In this document: positions 1 to 7,524 of the stretch, one piece after another
Position numbering within the stretch: the stretch's first letter is position 1
Layout: the number at the start of each line of letters is the position of its first letter
Source: Coxiellaceae bacterium
GTDB taxonomy: Bacteria; Pseudomonadota; Gammaproteobacteria; UBA9339
Direction of reading: 5' to 3'
Length of the DNA: 8,325 bases
NCBI GenBank assembly: GCA_003142435.1
Contig: PLMI01000069.1
Coordinates: forward strand, 1 to 8,325
Notes under the pieces: generated by a model
Told to the model about the DNA's origin: nothing
The model's database searches: none
The model's input: only the letters and a program-made list of their open reading frames with translations
Position numbers and translations under genes: made by a program

Positions 1-717
1 TGCGATAAATTGTCACAATTGTTTGCAATTCCTAAAAAATATACAGAAGAAGGCGTGCGCCGTTACGGGTTTCATGGCCTTTCTTATTCGTATATTGTTT
101 CGCAATTTGATCATTATTTACCGAAGGAAATAGTAAACGGCAAAGTAATTATTGCGCATTTAGGACAAGGCGCCAGCATGTGTGCAGTGTCCAATAAAAA
201 AAGCGTTGCAACAACTTTGGGTTTTTCCGCTGTCGATGGTCTTCCTATGGGAACGCGTTGTGGCAATATTGATCCAGGCGTTTTGCTTTATTTCATGAAA
301 GTGCATGGTATGGATTATGCAAAATTAGAGAAGCTTATTTACAGGGAATCTGGTCTTTTGGGAGTTTCCGGAATTAGTGCAGATATGCGCACATTATTGG
401 CCTCAGAAAGTAAAGATGCACGGTTGGCGGTTGACTTATTCGTATATAAAATTGGGATGTGGCTTGGAACCTTGGCTGCCGAGTTGCAAGGATTAGATGC
501 AATTATTTTCACAGGGGGAATTGGCGAAAATGCTGCACCGGTGCGAGAGAAAATCGTGGAAAAAGCAGCTTGGTTTGGCGCTAAAATTGATAAAGCGAAA
601 AATGCAAACAATGAGCACGTTATTCATGCGCCAGATAGCAAAATTTTTCTTTACATAATTCCCACGAATGAAGAATTGACAATTGCAAAAGACACTTTAT
701 CTTTTTATCTAAAGTAA
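1..717 (+). CDS. ackA: Acetate kinase, C-terminal part (5' end outside the window)
   Basis: Acetate kinase interconverts acetate + ATP and acetyl phosphate + ADP in the cytoplasm. It is usually paired with phosphotransacetylase for acetate overflow or ATP formation. The frame is open from base 1, so the gene enters from the left; the TTG at 10 is internal, not a start. The 238 visible residues are the C-terminal ~60% of a family that is usually about 400 residues. Family motifs in order: RRYGFHGLS (residues 20-28, H25 matching the catalytic His of the family), HLGQGAS phosphate-binding stretch (53-59), MGTRCG (83-88, R86 matching the conserved active-site Arg), GLLGVSGIS (~118-126), FTGGIGENA nucleotide-binding motif (170-178) and IPTNEE near the end. 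All visible key residues are present, so it looks functional. The N-terminal third is not visible. Its TAA stop (715-717) directly abuts the stop of the convergent gene. No strong terminator hairpin is seen at the junction, only an AT-only 6-bp inverted repeat (694-699/710-715). Confidence 0.97.
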   Translation, partial: CDKLSQLFAIPKKYTEEGVRRYGFHGLSYSYIVSQFDHYLPKEIVNGKVIIAHLGQGASMCAVSNKKSVATTLGFSAVDGLPMGTRCGNIDPGVLLYFMKVHGMDYAKLEKLIYRESGLLGVSGISADMRTLLASESKDARLAVDLFVYKIGMWLGTLAAELQGLDAIIFTGGIGENAAPVREKIVEKAAWFGAKIDKAKNANNEHVIHAPDSKIFLYIIPTNEELTIAKDTLSFYLK

Positions 718-3700
718 TTACTGAGGTGATATGACATTAGGTTTCGGCAAATGAGAGTCTGGGAATGCTGCAATAAAGTTCAACAGTTGATGAGAGTTTG
801 GTACATCAATATCGATAGCCCACAAATGTTTTTCGCACCATGTTACACAGCTATCCCCTGGATAAAGGCTAATTGCAGCACCACCGCGATAATTATATGG
901 AAGTGGTCGGTTGCGATCTTCCTCAATATTTTTTAATAATAGTTCTGCTTTAAATCTTGGGACATTCCATGTGATGTGAATAAGCTGTTTAGCTAGTCTT
1001 TCAAAATCCATATATGATATATCTTCTGCTTTTACATATCCTTCCTTGCTATTGGTCGCGGATTGCAAGAAATGCCGCTCTTTGACAAAAGTAAAACTAT
1101 TATCGTCTATGCCAAATATGATTAAATATACGTGATTAGTGGGATTATTAATAGCTTCAGTTGATGCAACACACCTTTGTATAAAAGAGGCTCTTATACG
1201 TACTATAGAAATATTCCACGTGTTTTTTGTGACAACTTGTACATTTTCATCAGCAAGAAACGGTCTTTCGATTTCTCCTTTTGGAATGAATGTTTGCAGG
1301 TTACGTTCTCTTCTTGCAGCATCAGGCGTTTTGAGGATTGATGGTCTGCCTCTGAACTGGCCGCACTGAGATAACAATACTTCCATAGTCGTTGGAGCAG
1401 GTGGTTTAATATCTTTTCCTAATGGAACTACATTCGATATACCTACAACATCGGTAAAATTGGCATTTTGAACGCTCAGAGAATATGCGTCTGTTGGCCG
1501 TTGCGAAGTTTGAATCCAATAGCTGTCGCTGAAAACCAAATTAAGCATTTTCTCGATTAACTTAAAAATTGTTTGAGTTTCTTCCTGGATTATGTCCTGA
1601 TATGTATAATTTTTAAGTACTTCTAAAATAGGGTTAAGTTCCGGAATTTTCCCTTCTAAAGATGAAACTTTGCCAACTATCGTTTTAGCATTTTTATCTA
1701 GACAAAGCATATACCAATCAACATGAAGACCATTTTCATCTTGGATATCAAATAGCTTTATTAATCCCTTTTTTGGTTTTTCATATTTGAATTTCCGCAG
1801 ATCAGAAGATTTACATCGATCGATCATTAATTTGTCAGTAAAACGTCTTTCAAAATAATGGTGATCTTCAATGTCATCAGAACTTAACACCATAATCTTG
1901 CAATCATCAGGTCTGATCCAGGCATGTTTTACTTTTATATTACCAAGTTTTAAAATCTGATCGATATTGTTGGTAGCAATGTTTAAAAATTCGAGACATT
2001 GAAAATTCTCATTAGACATTACCACATACTTACAATCATTTGTAAAACAAATTAAATTTTTCTCAAATGATAGTGCATTACCAAAGCCAAAAGCCATTGA
2101 AGCCAATGAACCAATCATCGTAGCGAGATTATGCAATGTAACATAATTGAACTTTCCCCAAGATAACTTATCAAATAAGTATAACCCGTACCCAATGAAA
2201 TCTTTACTTTGTGTTATAGACAGCGCTAACAAGTTATCTTGAGAGCTGAACCTTAATGATATATTATCCAAGGTTATAGCAAATCTACTTATGGAAGTAC
2301 TATTTAAAAGTTTGCCGGCAAAATCGTAAAATGTTATTTCAACACCTTGGACGTCAGGGTCATCATAAAGTCTTCCCAAAACGACGAATTCTTCACTACA
2401 TGCAATTTTTTCTTGATGTATTCGACGACCTGAAGTTTCTTTTTGACCTTCCTGAGCTGGAAAACTAAATTGCTCAGGTATTAAACTAGAGAGGCTGCTT
2501 AATTTAAATAACTTTATTACATTATTTTCTAACAAAACGCAGCATATCTTATTATCGCAGCTTATATTTACATCTTTAAAATTGCAAAAAGGTAATTTTA
2601 GAATTACTATACCAGATTGAATTTCTATAGCATTTATGCCATCAGTATTTGTTACATATAAACTCTTATCTTCACTACCATAAGATGCAAGGAAAAATTT
2701 GGCTGAATCATCTGTTTTGATCTGAGCCGAACCAACATCAGCTACTTTACATATTAGGTTTCTTTCATTTATGGGGTAGGTATTAATTATAATATTTGAA
2801 TTTTTACCTTGTTTAGTTGAGTCATGAACAAATCTATCCATTTTGTCGGTATTTAGTGTTAATGCCGATGCAAGAATCTGGCCGCTTGGATGGAAAGTTA
2901 AGGCCGTGGGTGATGCACAACAATATATAACATCAATAATTTGGTTATTTTTTCTATCAACATCCCAAATACGAATGGTTTTATCATTACTTGCCGATGC
3001 CAATAGGTAATTTTGCGGGTTAAATACTAAAGCGTTTATTGTACCATTGTGTCCTTCGAGTGTCGTAAAACTTTGTACATCTATGCCATCCGCTAAATTA
3101 TTTAAGTGCCATACAACCAATTTATCAGGTGCTATTGACCATAATTCTTTTTTATAAGCTTCTGAATCCGAACATATGGCCAAGTATTTATTGTCATAAC
3201 TGAATGCAACAAGTTTTTGACGAGTATATACATCCTGTGTGGTCATGTATTTAGTTGGCTTACGATTGTCATAAACTACGAGTTTGCCATCTTTGAATAT
3301 AAAAGCTGCCAACTCGTTATTTTGTGAAATAACTATAAACAAAAGTTGTCCATAATAACCGTAATCGATAATACTTTTTTGGTCAAATCCTTTATTTGAT
3401 AAAGAAATTAAAGTTGCAGTTCTTGTTCCTTCATTTATAAACCACCCGTATAAAATATCATTCAAGCATACCATGCCATAAAAAGTGCCAGGATAGCCTT
3501 GAAGCGATTGTCTTTCTATAACTTCATCAGTTGTCCCATTAAATTTTATTATTTCATCAGCTAGAACTTCAACTTCTTTTTTGAACTTACGAACTAGCCT
3601 TCGAACTGCAAACAGATTAAATCTATCAAGAACTATTGGCTGGTATACATCTTCTTTTACATTTCCCCGGCTTAATAAAAAACCAATTGTTGTTGAATAG

Positions 3701-5895
3701 TTTGACAAATTGATCTTGCTTAATATCCTAAAAGTTTCTGCTGACCATATACAGATACCTGCATCACCTATCATGGCTAATTTTTTACCACTGTTGTAAT
3801 AAAAAATAGAATCTATGTAATCAAATAAATGCGCATCTATTAAACTATCAAAAGACATTACGAATCTTGGTAGTTCATTCAAAGCTACACCATCCATCAT
3901 GGCACCAGTAAAATCAGCATTATTTAGTAATGCTCCCTGCAAAATCACGTAACTTAAATCACAGCCCCTAAAGATAGTTCCATCACATACTGCGTATGAC
4001 AAATCAGCTCCCCAGCGTTTTTCGGTTCCATCTTTTAAAATCTCAATTCCGCCTAATCTTGCGCCAGTAAAATCCATATCTGAAAATACGAATTTGGCTA
4101 GATTTAAAATAGTAATGGCATTAGCGCCAGCCTTCCATAACCTTGGATAATAACTGGTAAGTTCAATGATATTAAATAGCGCCGCACGAAATTCAGGGTT
4201 TTGTTTAGCTATATCTGCAAGTTGGTCAACTATTTCTGGTTTCAATTGACCAGCATTTAGATCCTGATCACAAATGGCCCAAACTTCGACTAAAGAACCT
4301 TCAAAAATTTTTTTTGCTGCGTAATACTCATGAATAGATTCATGTATGAATTTTCCATTACATATTGGACAACCCTGTCGAATGATCAACAAATCAGGAT
4401 TATATTCTTCATCCATGAATGTAGCTTGCCATGGAATGCTAGATGGACAGCATAAAATATCAGTTATAGTTTTGCCCAGATCACGAAGTCCGGCACAACT
4501 AATTTCTATATAACTCTTTTTTCCCAGCTCTTCACAAGTTGATTGCAGCTTCTCTTTTGCCTCTTTTGCTAAATTGTGGCATAGTTCGTTATTTGCTAAA
4601 TCTGCGACATAGCTGCTAATTTCATTCTCTTTTCCTTTTTTTTGTTGTTCGGGAATGCCCTTAAAATACCAGTGTTTATTTCCTACGCCATCTGTTACAT
4701 AGATTAAATAGGAGCGATCTTTAGTAGCTTTAAACTGATCTAATTCACTGATAGTTGTCTTAATATGATAATGTTCATACCGAATACAATTAATATTTCG
4801 ATAGAACATTTCTTTCGCTAAACGTTCAGTATAATCTTGCAACATTGCCATTATGGCTGCGAAAGCCCCTTGCTCTTTACCAAGGGTAACGAGGTTTAAG
4901 CCGTAGTTGGCATCTTGATTACGGCGACATTCGTCATATCGATCGAGTATTGCAAACACTTGATCTGAATAGTTACTGAGAATTTTTTTTGTTTGCCGTT
5001 CAAATCTAAGCCGTAAAAAAGTCTCATATAATTTATTACGGGTCAATATTACTCGTTTTGCTTTAGAAACATCTTCTCCACACTTTGCAGCTACTTGTTT
5101 TGTTATATAGGGAAGTGTTCCCGCCAAGATTCGTAAAATAAATGGATTAGGTGTCAATTGATGTAATTGAGGCAGAAAATTCAATTGCTTTTGAAATTCT
5201 TCCGCTGTTACTTCAAGATAATGTTTATCAGCAGCTTGCTTTATATATGAATCTATCTGTGTAGGGTTAAACGGAGTAATCTGTATCGTTAGCACATTGA
5301 GATTAGCAGCGGTATGAGGCTTGAAGTAGTTCTGGACATCCTCTAAAAAAGCTTCTTTGCGGCAAGTGATTATTAGCTTTATAGGATTTGGAGAATTGTC
5401 AAATCCATTATCATCAAAGATATTGACTTTTTCTTTTAACTCATCATAACCATCGCAGACTAAAAATATTGGATGTTTTGACCGTCGCAATTGCTCTTGT
5501 GCATCTTTACTGATGTTTAAACCATCCAAGATACTACTTAGTAAATTATGGCTAACGTCAGGTATTGGCACACGCGGCAATGTAGCATGAAGGACAATCG
5601 GTAAAGTCCCTTTCTCTATTTCTTCTTTATATTCTTCCCAAAAATGAATAACAAAACTTTTACTAAATAGAGTTTTCCCACTGCCTGCTTCTGCTATTAT
5701 TGAGGAAACTACACATCCTGAATCATTCTTGATAACACGTTCATAGACGAGTTTAGATAAATCCGTCGGTGTATCATTTGGATTGATTATTCCATTAAGA
5801 GGGATATATTTGGTTAATTCCTCATATTCTTCCGCATTTTCTTTAAATCTTGCAATCGTTCTTTCAGCAATATCGGAAATTATTTTCGAAAGCAT
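718..5895 (-). CDS. Giant NACHT-pentapeptide-WD40 STAND NTPase (1725 aa)
   Basis: This looks like a signal-transduction STAND ATPase: an NTP-driven switch with a ligand-sensing propeller. Visible layout: N-terminal helices (1-45); NACHT with Walker A AEAGSGKT (68-75), Walker B FLVCDGYDEL (144-153), a sensor-like ITCRK (176-180) and TPNPFIL (248-254); a ~200-residue helical or inserted region (290-490); a winged-helix-like end with GKFIHESIHEYYAAKKI (514-530); pentapeptide repeats (about 604-670, with DFTGA, ADLSY, CDLSY, ADFTG); then degenerate WD40 blades from ~690 to ~1340. The clearest blade is 944-980, with GH at 948-949 and IWD at 976-978. Residues ~1340-1560 match nothing I recognise. 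Residues 1561-1691 resemble the N-terminus of the neighbouring kinase. Start: ATG with AAGGA 8 nt upstream. No signal peptide or membrane segment is evident, so it is probably cytoplasmic or secreted by a non-Sec route. The first Walker A Gly is replaced by Ala68. It is probably co-transcribed downstream of the kinase. A role in phage defence or in host manipulation is inference. Confidence 0.9.
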   Translation of the reverse strand: MLSKIISDIAERTIARFKENAEEYEELTKYIPLNGIINPNDTPTDLSKLVYERVIKNDSGCVVSSIIAEAGSGKTLFSKSFVIHFWEEYKEEIEKGTLPIVLHATLPRVPIPDVSHNLLSSILDGLNISKDAQEQLRRSKHPIFLVCDGYDELKEKVNIFDDNGFDNSPNPIKLIITCRKEAFLEDVQNYFKPHTAANLNVLTIQITPFNPTQIDSYIKQAADKHYLEVTAEEFQKQLNFLPQLHQLTPNPFILRILAGTLPYITKQVAAKCGEDVSKAKRVILTRNKLYETFLRLRFERQTKKILSNYSDQVFAILDRYDECRRNQDANYGLNLVTLGKEQGAFAAIMAMLQDYTERLAKEMFYRNINCIRYEHYHIKTTISELDQFKATKDRSYLIYVTDGVGNKHWYFKGIPEQQKKGKENEISSYVADLANNELCHNLAKEAKEKLQSTCEELGKKSYIEISCAGLRDLGKTITDILCCPSSIPWQATFMDEEYNPDLLIIRQGCPICNGKFIHESIHEYYAAKKIFEGSLVEVWAICDQDLNAGQLKPEIVDQLADIAKQNPEFRAALFNIIELTSYYPRLWKAGANAITILNLAKFVFSDMDFTGARLGGIEILKDGTEKRWGADLSYAVCDGTIFRGCDLSYVILQGALLNNADFTGAMMDGVALNELPRFVMSFDSLIDAHLFDYIDSIFYYNSGKKLAMIGDAGICIWSAETFRILSKINLSNYSTTIGFLLSRGNVKEDVYQPIVLDRFNLFAVRRLVRKFKKEVEVLADEIIKFNGTTDEVIERQSLQGYPGTFYGMVCLNDILYGWFINEGTRTATLISLSNKGFDQKSIIDYGYYGQLLFIVISQNNELAAFIFKDGKLVVYDNRKPTKYMTTQDVYTRQKLVAFSYDNKYLAICSDSEAYKKELWSIAPDKLVVWHLNNLADGIDVQSFTTLEGHNGTINALVFNPQNYLLASASNDKTIRIWDVDRKNNQIIDVIYCCASPTALTFHPSGQILASALTLNTDKMDRFVHDSTKQGKNSNIIINTYPINERNLICKVADVGSAQIKTDDSAKFFLASYGSEDKSLYVTNTDGINAIEIQSGIVILKLPFCNFKDVNISCDNKICCVLLENNVIKLFKLSSLSSLIPEQFSFPAQEGQKETSGRRIHQEKIACSEEFVVLGRLYDDPDVQGVEITFYDFAGKLLNSTSISRFAITLDNISLRFSSQDNLLALSITQSKDFIGYGLYLFDKLSWGKFNYVTLHNLATMIGSLASMAFGFGNALSFEKNLICFTNDCKYVVMSNENFQCLEFLNIATNNIDQILKLGNIKVKHAWIRPDDCKIMVLSSDDIEDHHYFERRFTDKLMIDRCKSSDLRKFKYEKPKKGLIKLFDIQDENGLHVDWYMLCLDKNAKTIVGKVSSLEGKIPELNPILEVLKNYTYQDIIQEETQTIFKLIEKMLNLVFSDSYWIQTSQRPTDAYSLSVQNANFTDVVGISNVVPLGKDIKPPAPTTMEVLLSQCGQFRGRPSILKTPDAARRERNLQTFIPKGEIERPFLADENVQVVTKNTWNISIVRIRASFIQRCVASTEAINNPTNHVYLIIFGIDDNSFTFVKERHFLQSATNSKEGYVKAEDISYMDFERLAKQLIHITWNVPRFKAELLLKNIEEDRNRPLPYNYRGGAAISLYPGDSCVTWCEKHLWAIDIDVPNSHQLLNFIAAFPDSHLPKPNVISPQ
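823..1215 (-). other. Domain shared with the kinase: C-terminal copy in the STAND protein (aa 1561-1691)
   Basis: Visible landmarks: NISxxRxxxSF (1561-1571), then H1588 heading a hydrophobic strand (HVYLII), W1643, I1657 (+14), Y1667 (+24), and GDSCVTWCEKHL (1680-1691) containing C1683. The neighbouring kinase has the same order with near-identical spacing. A His before a Cys, with the Cys in an S/N-C-x-T-W type motif, recalls circularly permuted papain-like (LRAT/NlpC-like) enzymes. That assignment is an inference by eye and may be wrong. Overall identity to the kinase copy is low; by hand I count about 13 identities over roughly 80 aligned positions. Confidence 0.5.
2956..3087 (-). other. 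Best-conserved WD40 blade of the STAND protein (aa 937-980)
   Basis: This stretch has the canonical blade pattern: GH dipeptide (948-949), ALVFNP strand, LLASASNDKTIRIWD ending at W977-D978. Flanking blades (around 703-718, 860-877, 892-931, 993-1012, 1055-1080 and 1101-1131) keep only parts of the pattern. The number of blades is compatible with one or two seven-bladed propellers, but I could not count them reliably. Confidence 0.85.
3880..4086 (-). other. Pentapeptide-repeat segment of the STAND protein (aa 604-672)
   Basis: Repeats of the A(D/N)LxX type are visible: MDFTGARLGG, ADLSYAVCDG, CDLSYVILQGALLNNADFTGAMMDG. An insertion around 617-629 interrupts them. They lie exactly between the end of the NACHT helical region and the WD40 part. 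The following VALNELPRF also resembles the linker often seen before the propeller in NACHT-WD40 proteins. The segment is likely a short right-handed beta-helix spacer. Confidence 0.75.
5671..5694 (-). other. Walker A (P-loop) codons of the NACHT domain (aa 68-75)
   Basis: The P-loop reads AEAGSGKT, with Lys74 and Thr75 in place for phosphate and Mg binding. The first position of the G-x4-GK[ST] consensus is Ala instead of Gly. Together with Walker B at aa 144-153 (bases 5437-5466), this supports an active ATP/GTP-binding switch. Confidence 0.9.
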
Positions 5896-5994
5896 TTTTC
5901 TGATCCTTCTTCATGAGAGGGCGTTCAGAAGATTTGAACGCTCGAGGTAATTAGTTAATTGATTATATTTTTTTAAAAAACCACCGTCGCCAAC
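5896..5994. other. Short spacer between kinase and STAND genes, with a small hairpin
   Basis: This 99-bp gap follows the kinase stop codon. It contains a 6-bp GCGTTC/GAACGC inverted repeat (5921-5926 and 5936-5941, 9-nt loop) 12 bases upstream of the STAND ribosome binding site. It also holds a T6A6 palindrome (5969-5980). Neither forms a convincing intrinsic terminator for the kinase transcript: the hairpin has no U-tract after it, and the T-run has no GC stem before it. This favours read-through from kinase to STAND gene. Confidence 0.45.
5904..5908 (-). promoter_or_regulatory. Ribosome binding site of the STAND gene
   Basis: AAGGA on the minus strand lies 8 nt upstream of the ATG at 5893-5895. 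This fixes the start of the 1725-codon gene. Confidence 0.75.
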
Positions 5995-7389
5995 TTAGGG
6001 TTTAATAGCTGTCAATGCTGGGACAACTTCATTATCATATTCATCTATAACTTGTTCGATCGTTGGACGTGTTTTAGGATCATGTCGCCAACACTTTCCA
6101 ATCAAATCTGCAAGTGGTGTCGGGCAGTCTACAGGAATATTTGGTCGTATCCTACTTTGTATATACCCAATTAATTGAGGAAGGTTAAGTCCTTCATATG
6201 GTAATTTTCGTCCCGCAATTTCCAAAAGCAAAATAGCTAAACTATAAATATCAATACTTGTGTCGTAGTTTTTTTCACCAAGTAATACCTCAGGTGCCAT
6301 CCATAATATTGAGCCAATCTGAGTAGTTTTTTCATCAGCAGTAACTTCTCTAGCGATGCCATAGTCACTGACTACAGCGTGCCAGCCATCTTTCAACAAT
6401 ACATTGGGACTTTTTAAATCGCGATGCATAATTTTATTTTCATGTAGACATGCAATGCCAGACATAACATCTCTAGCAACAGTACACCGATTAGGCTTCG
6501 ATTGATCGGGATATGTCCAGGGAAACTCCTTTAAAGGTTCATCATATAATAAGGAATATAAAGAGCCGTGCGCCATGAAATCCATTACTATTAAAAGCTT
6601 ACTATTTTCACAGCATAACCCCCATAAAACAATTAAATTGGGATGTCTTAGCTTATGCATTAGTTCAGCTTCATCACGGAAGGCTGCAACAGCTTTTTTA
6701 TCTTTTAGACACTCATCTTTCATCTTCTTTACCGCAAATAGACCTGCATTTGCCCATGTTGCCTTAAATACTACACCCATACCTCCTTCACCTAACTTGT
6801 CATTTTTCTCATCGAAATGTAAATCTTGTTCCCGAATTATAGGTAATGAGGTTTTATACACTATTGGAGAAAATGGTCCTGTTAAATTTAAAAGTTCCTG
6901 TTTGGGGTTTGGATTCTTGAAATAAGGTTTTATGACGCTTAACATTTCATTCATGAAAGTTACAGAGTTATAAGATTTTCCCTTAAATATAGCGATAGAG
7001 GCTTGAACTGACGTTGAACTGGCGCCATGGTTGGTTTGTTCTTCCACATATCTAAGACGAGCATCATATTTTGAAGTAATCGCATCTTGTAATTTTGTAA
7101 GACCTTCTGATGAAATTTGCCAACTTTGATAATAATATTTGTTATTTAATGCTTGAAGCTCAGTGGGGGAGCAATATTCATGAATAACCATGCCTTTATC
7201 TGTTGAAGTATTGGGAGCTCTGACAAATTTGAGACGCATCATTATTAGCATCCCTGTGGAACTTAAAGATTCCATTATGATAAATGCATCTTTTTCATTT
7301 TTATTGATTAGATAAGATACCACTGCTCGTGTTTCAGAAATGTTAATATTTTTATTAATTACGCTAGTCAAAGATCTTGATAATGCCAT
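5995..7389 (-). CDS. TKL-type serine/threonine protein kinase with an N-terminal accessory domain (464 aa)
   Basis: A eukaryote-like protein kinase that should phosphorylate Ser/Thr (possibly Tyr) residues with ATP in the cytoplasm, or in a host cell if secreted. The kinase domain spans about 194-455 and looks complete: glycine loop GEGGMG (200-205), VAIK-type Lys221, alpha-C Glu240, HRDLKSPN (322-329; D324, K326, N329), DYG (342-344, replacing DFG but keeping the Mg-binding Asp), WMAPE (363-367), Asp380 in DIYSL, and Arg441. HRDLKSPNVLL and the WMAPEVL motif point to the TKL (Raf/MLK-like) group, not the usual PknB type. There is no transmembrane segment or PASTA repeat. Residues 16-150 form a separate domain resembling the C-terminus of the STAND protein; 151-190 is a linker. 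Start: ATG preceded by GGAGG at 4-nt spacing. It is the first gene of a probable two-gene operon with the STAND NTPase, 97 bp downstream. Confidence 0.95.
   Translation of the reverse strand: MALSRSLTSVINKNINISETRAVVSYLINKNEKDAFIIMESLSSTGMLIMMRLKFVRAPNTSTDKGMVIHEYCSPTELQALNNKYYYQSWQISSEGLTKLQDAITSKYDARLRYVEEQTNHGASSTSVQASIAIFKGKSYNSVTFMNEMLSVIKPYFKNPNPKQELLNLTGPFSPIVYKTSLPIIREQDLHFDEKNDKLGEGGMGVVFKATWANAGLFAVKKMKDECLKDKKAVAAFRDEAELMHKLRHPNLIVLWGLCCENSKLLIVMDFMAHGSLYSLLYDEPLKEFPWTYPDQSKPNRCTVARDVMSGIACLHENKIMHRDLKSPNVLLKDGWHAVVSDYGIAREVTADEKTTQIGSILWMAPEVLLGEKNYDTSIDIYSLAILLLEIAGRKLPYEGLNLPQLIGYIQSRIRPNIPVDCPTPLADLIGKCWRHDPKTRPTIEQVIDEYDNEVVPALTAIKP
6940..7344 (-). other. Domain shared with the STAND protein: N-terminal copy in the kinase (aa 16-150)
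   Basis: Landmarks match the STAND copy in order: NISETRAVVSY (16-26), hydrophobic strand after Asp34 (AFIIM), W90 in SWQIS, I104 (+14), Y114 (+24), GKSYNSVTF...L (137-150). The positions that are His and Cys in the STAND copy are Asp34 and Ser142 here, so any Cys-dependent activity would be lost. About 10 extra residues lie between Y114 and G137. The likely role is a recognition or docking module placed before the kinase (inference). Confidence 0.5.
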
Positions 7390-7393
7390 ATAA

Positions 7394-7398
7394 CCTCC
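7394..7398 (-). promoter_or_regulatory. Ribosome binding site of the kinase gene
   Basis: GGAGG, a near-perfect Shine-Dalgarno core, lies 4 nt upstream of the ATG at 7387-7389 on the minus strand. It is stronger than those of the STAND gene and korA, and it decides the start. Confidence 0.85.
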
Positions 7399-7485
7399 GT
7401 TTTTAAATTACTAATATTGCTAAATATGCCCATCTCATTTTAGTTTTTCATTTCGCCGCGGAAATTCCAAACTGTTCGGGTCTAG

Positions 7486-7524
7486 TGGTATTATACTTTA
7501 CCTAAATGTCAACGTATAATACCA
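7486..7524. repeat. 11-bp perfect inverted repeat
   Basis: TGGTATTATAC (7486-7496) and GTATAATACCA (7514-7524) are exact reverse complements separated by 17 nt. The right arm overlaps the left end of the MITE-like element and its flanking ATAAT. It could form a hairpin or be a dyad operator site over the promoter-like hexamers. Confidence 0.6.
7490..7512 (-). promoter_or_regulatory. Promoter-like hexamers upstream of the kinase gene
   Basis: On the minus strand a perfect TTGACA (7507-7512) is followed by a perfect TATAAT (7490-7495), but with only 11 bp between them instead of the usual 16-18. The TATAAT alone would start a transcript with a leader of roughly 90-95 nt before the kinase ATG. 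The wrong spacing makes this weak. Confidence 0.3.

Noticed and set aside
339..611. 90-residue open frame antisense to ackA
   Set aside because: It is a shadow of the conserved ackA coding frame.
10..717. Reading ackA as starting at the TTG at base 10
   Set aside because: The frame is open to base 1 and the protein begins in the middle of the acetate kinase fold, so the gene is cut by the window edge.
751..1369. Two short + strand open frames (751-936 and 1139-1369)
   Set aside because: Both are antisense to the STAND gene, which has clear domain content; no ribosome binding sites or family features.
5969..5980. T6A6 palindrome as a kinase terminator
   Set aside because: No GC-rich stem precedes the T-run on the minus strand; at most it is a bent A-tract.
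6575..6925. 116-residue + strand open frame
   Set aside because: It is antisense to the kinase catalytic core, whose motifs prove the minus-strand frame.
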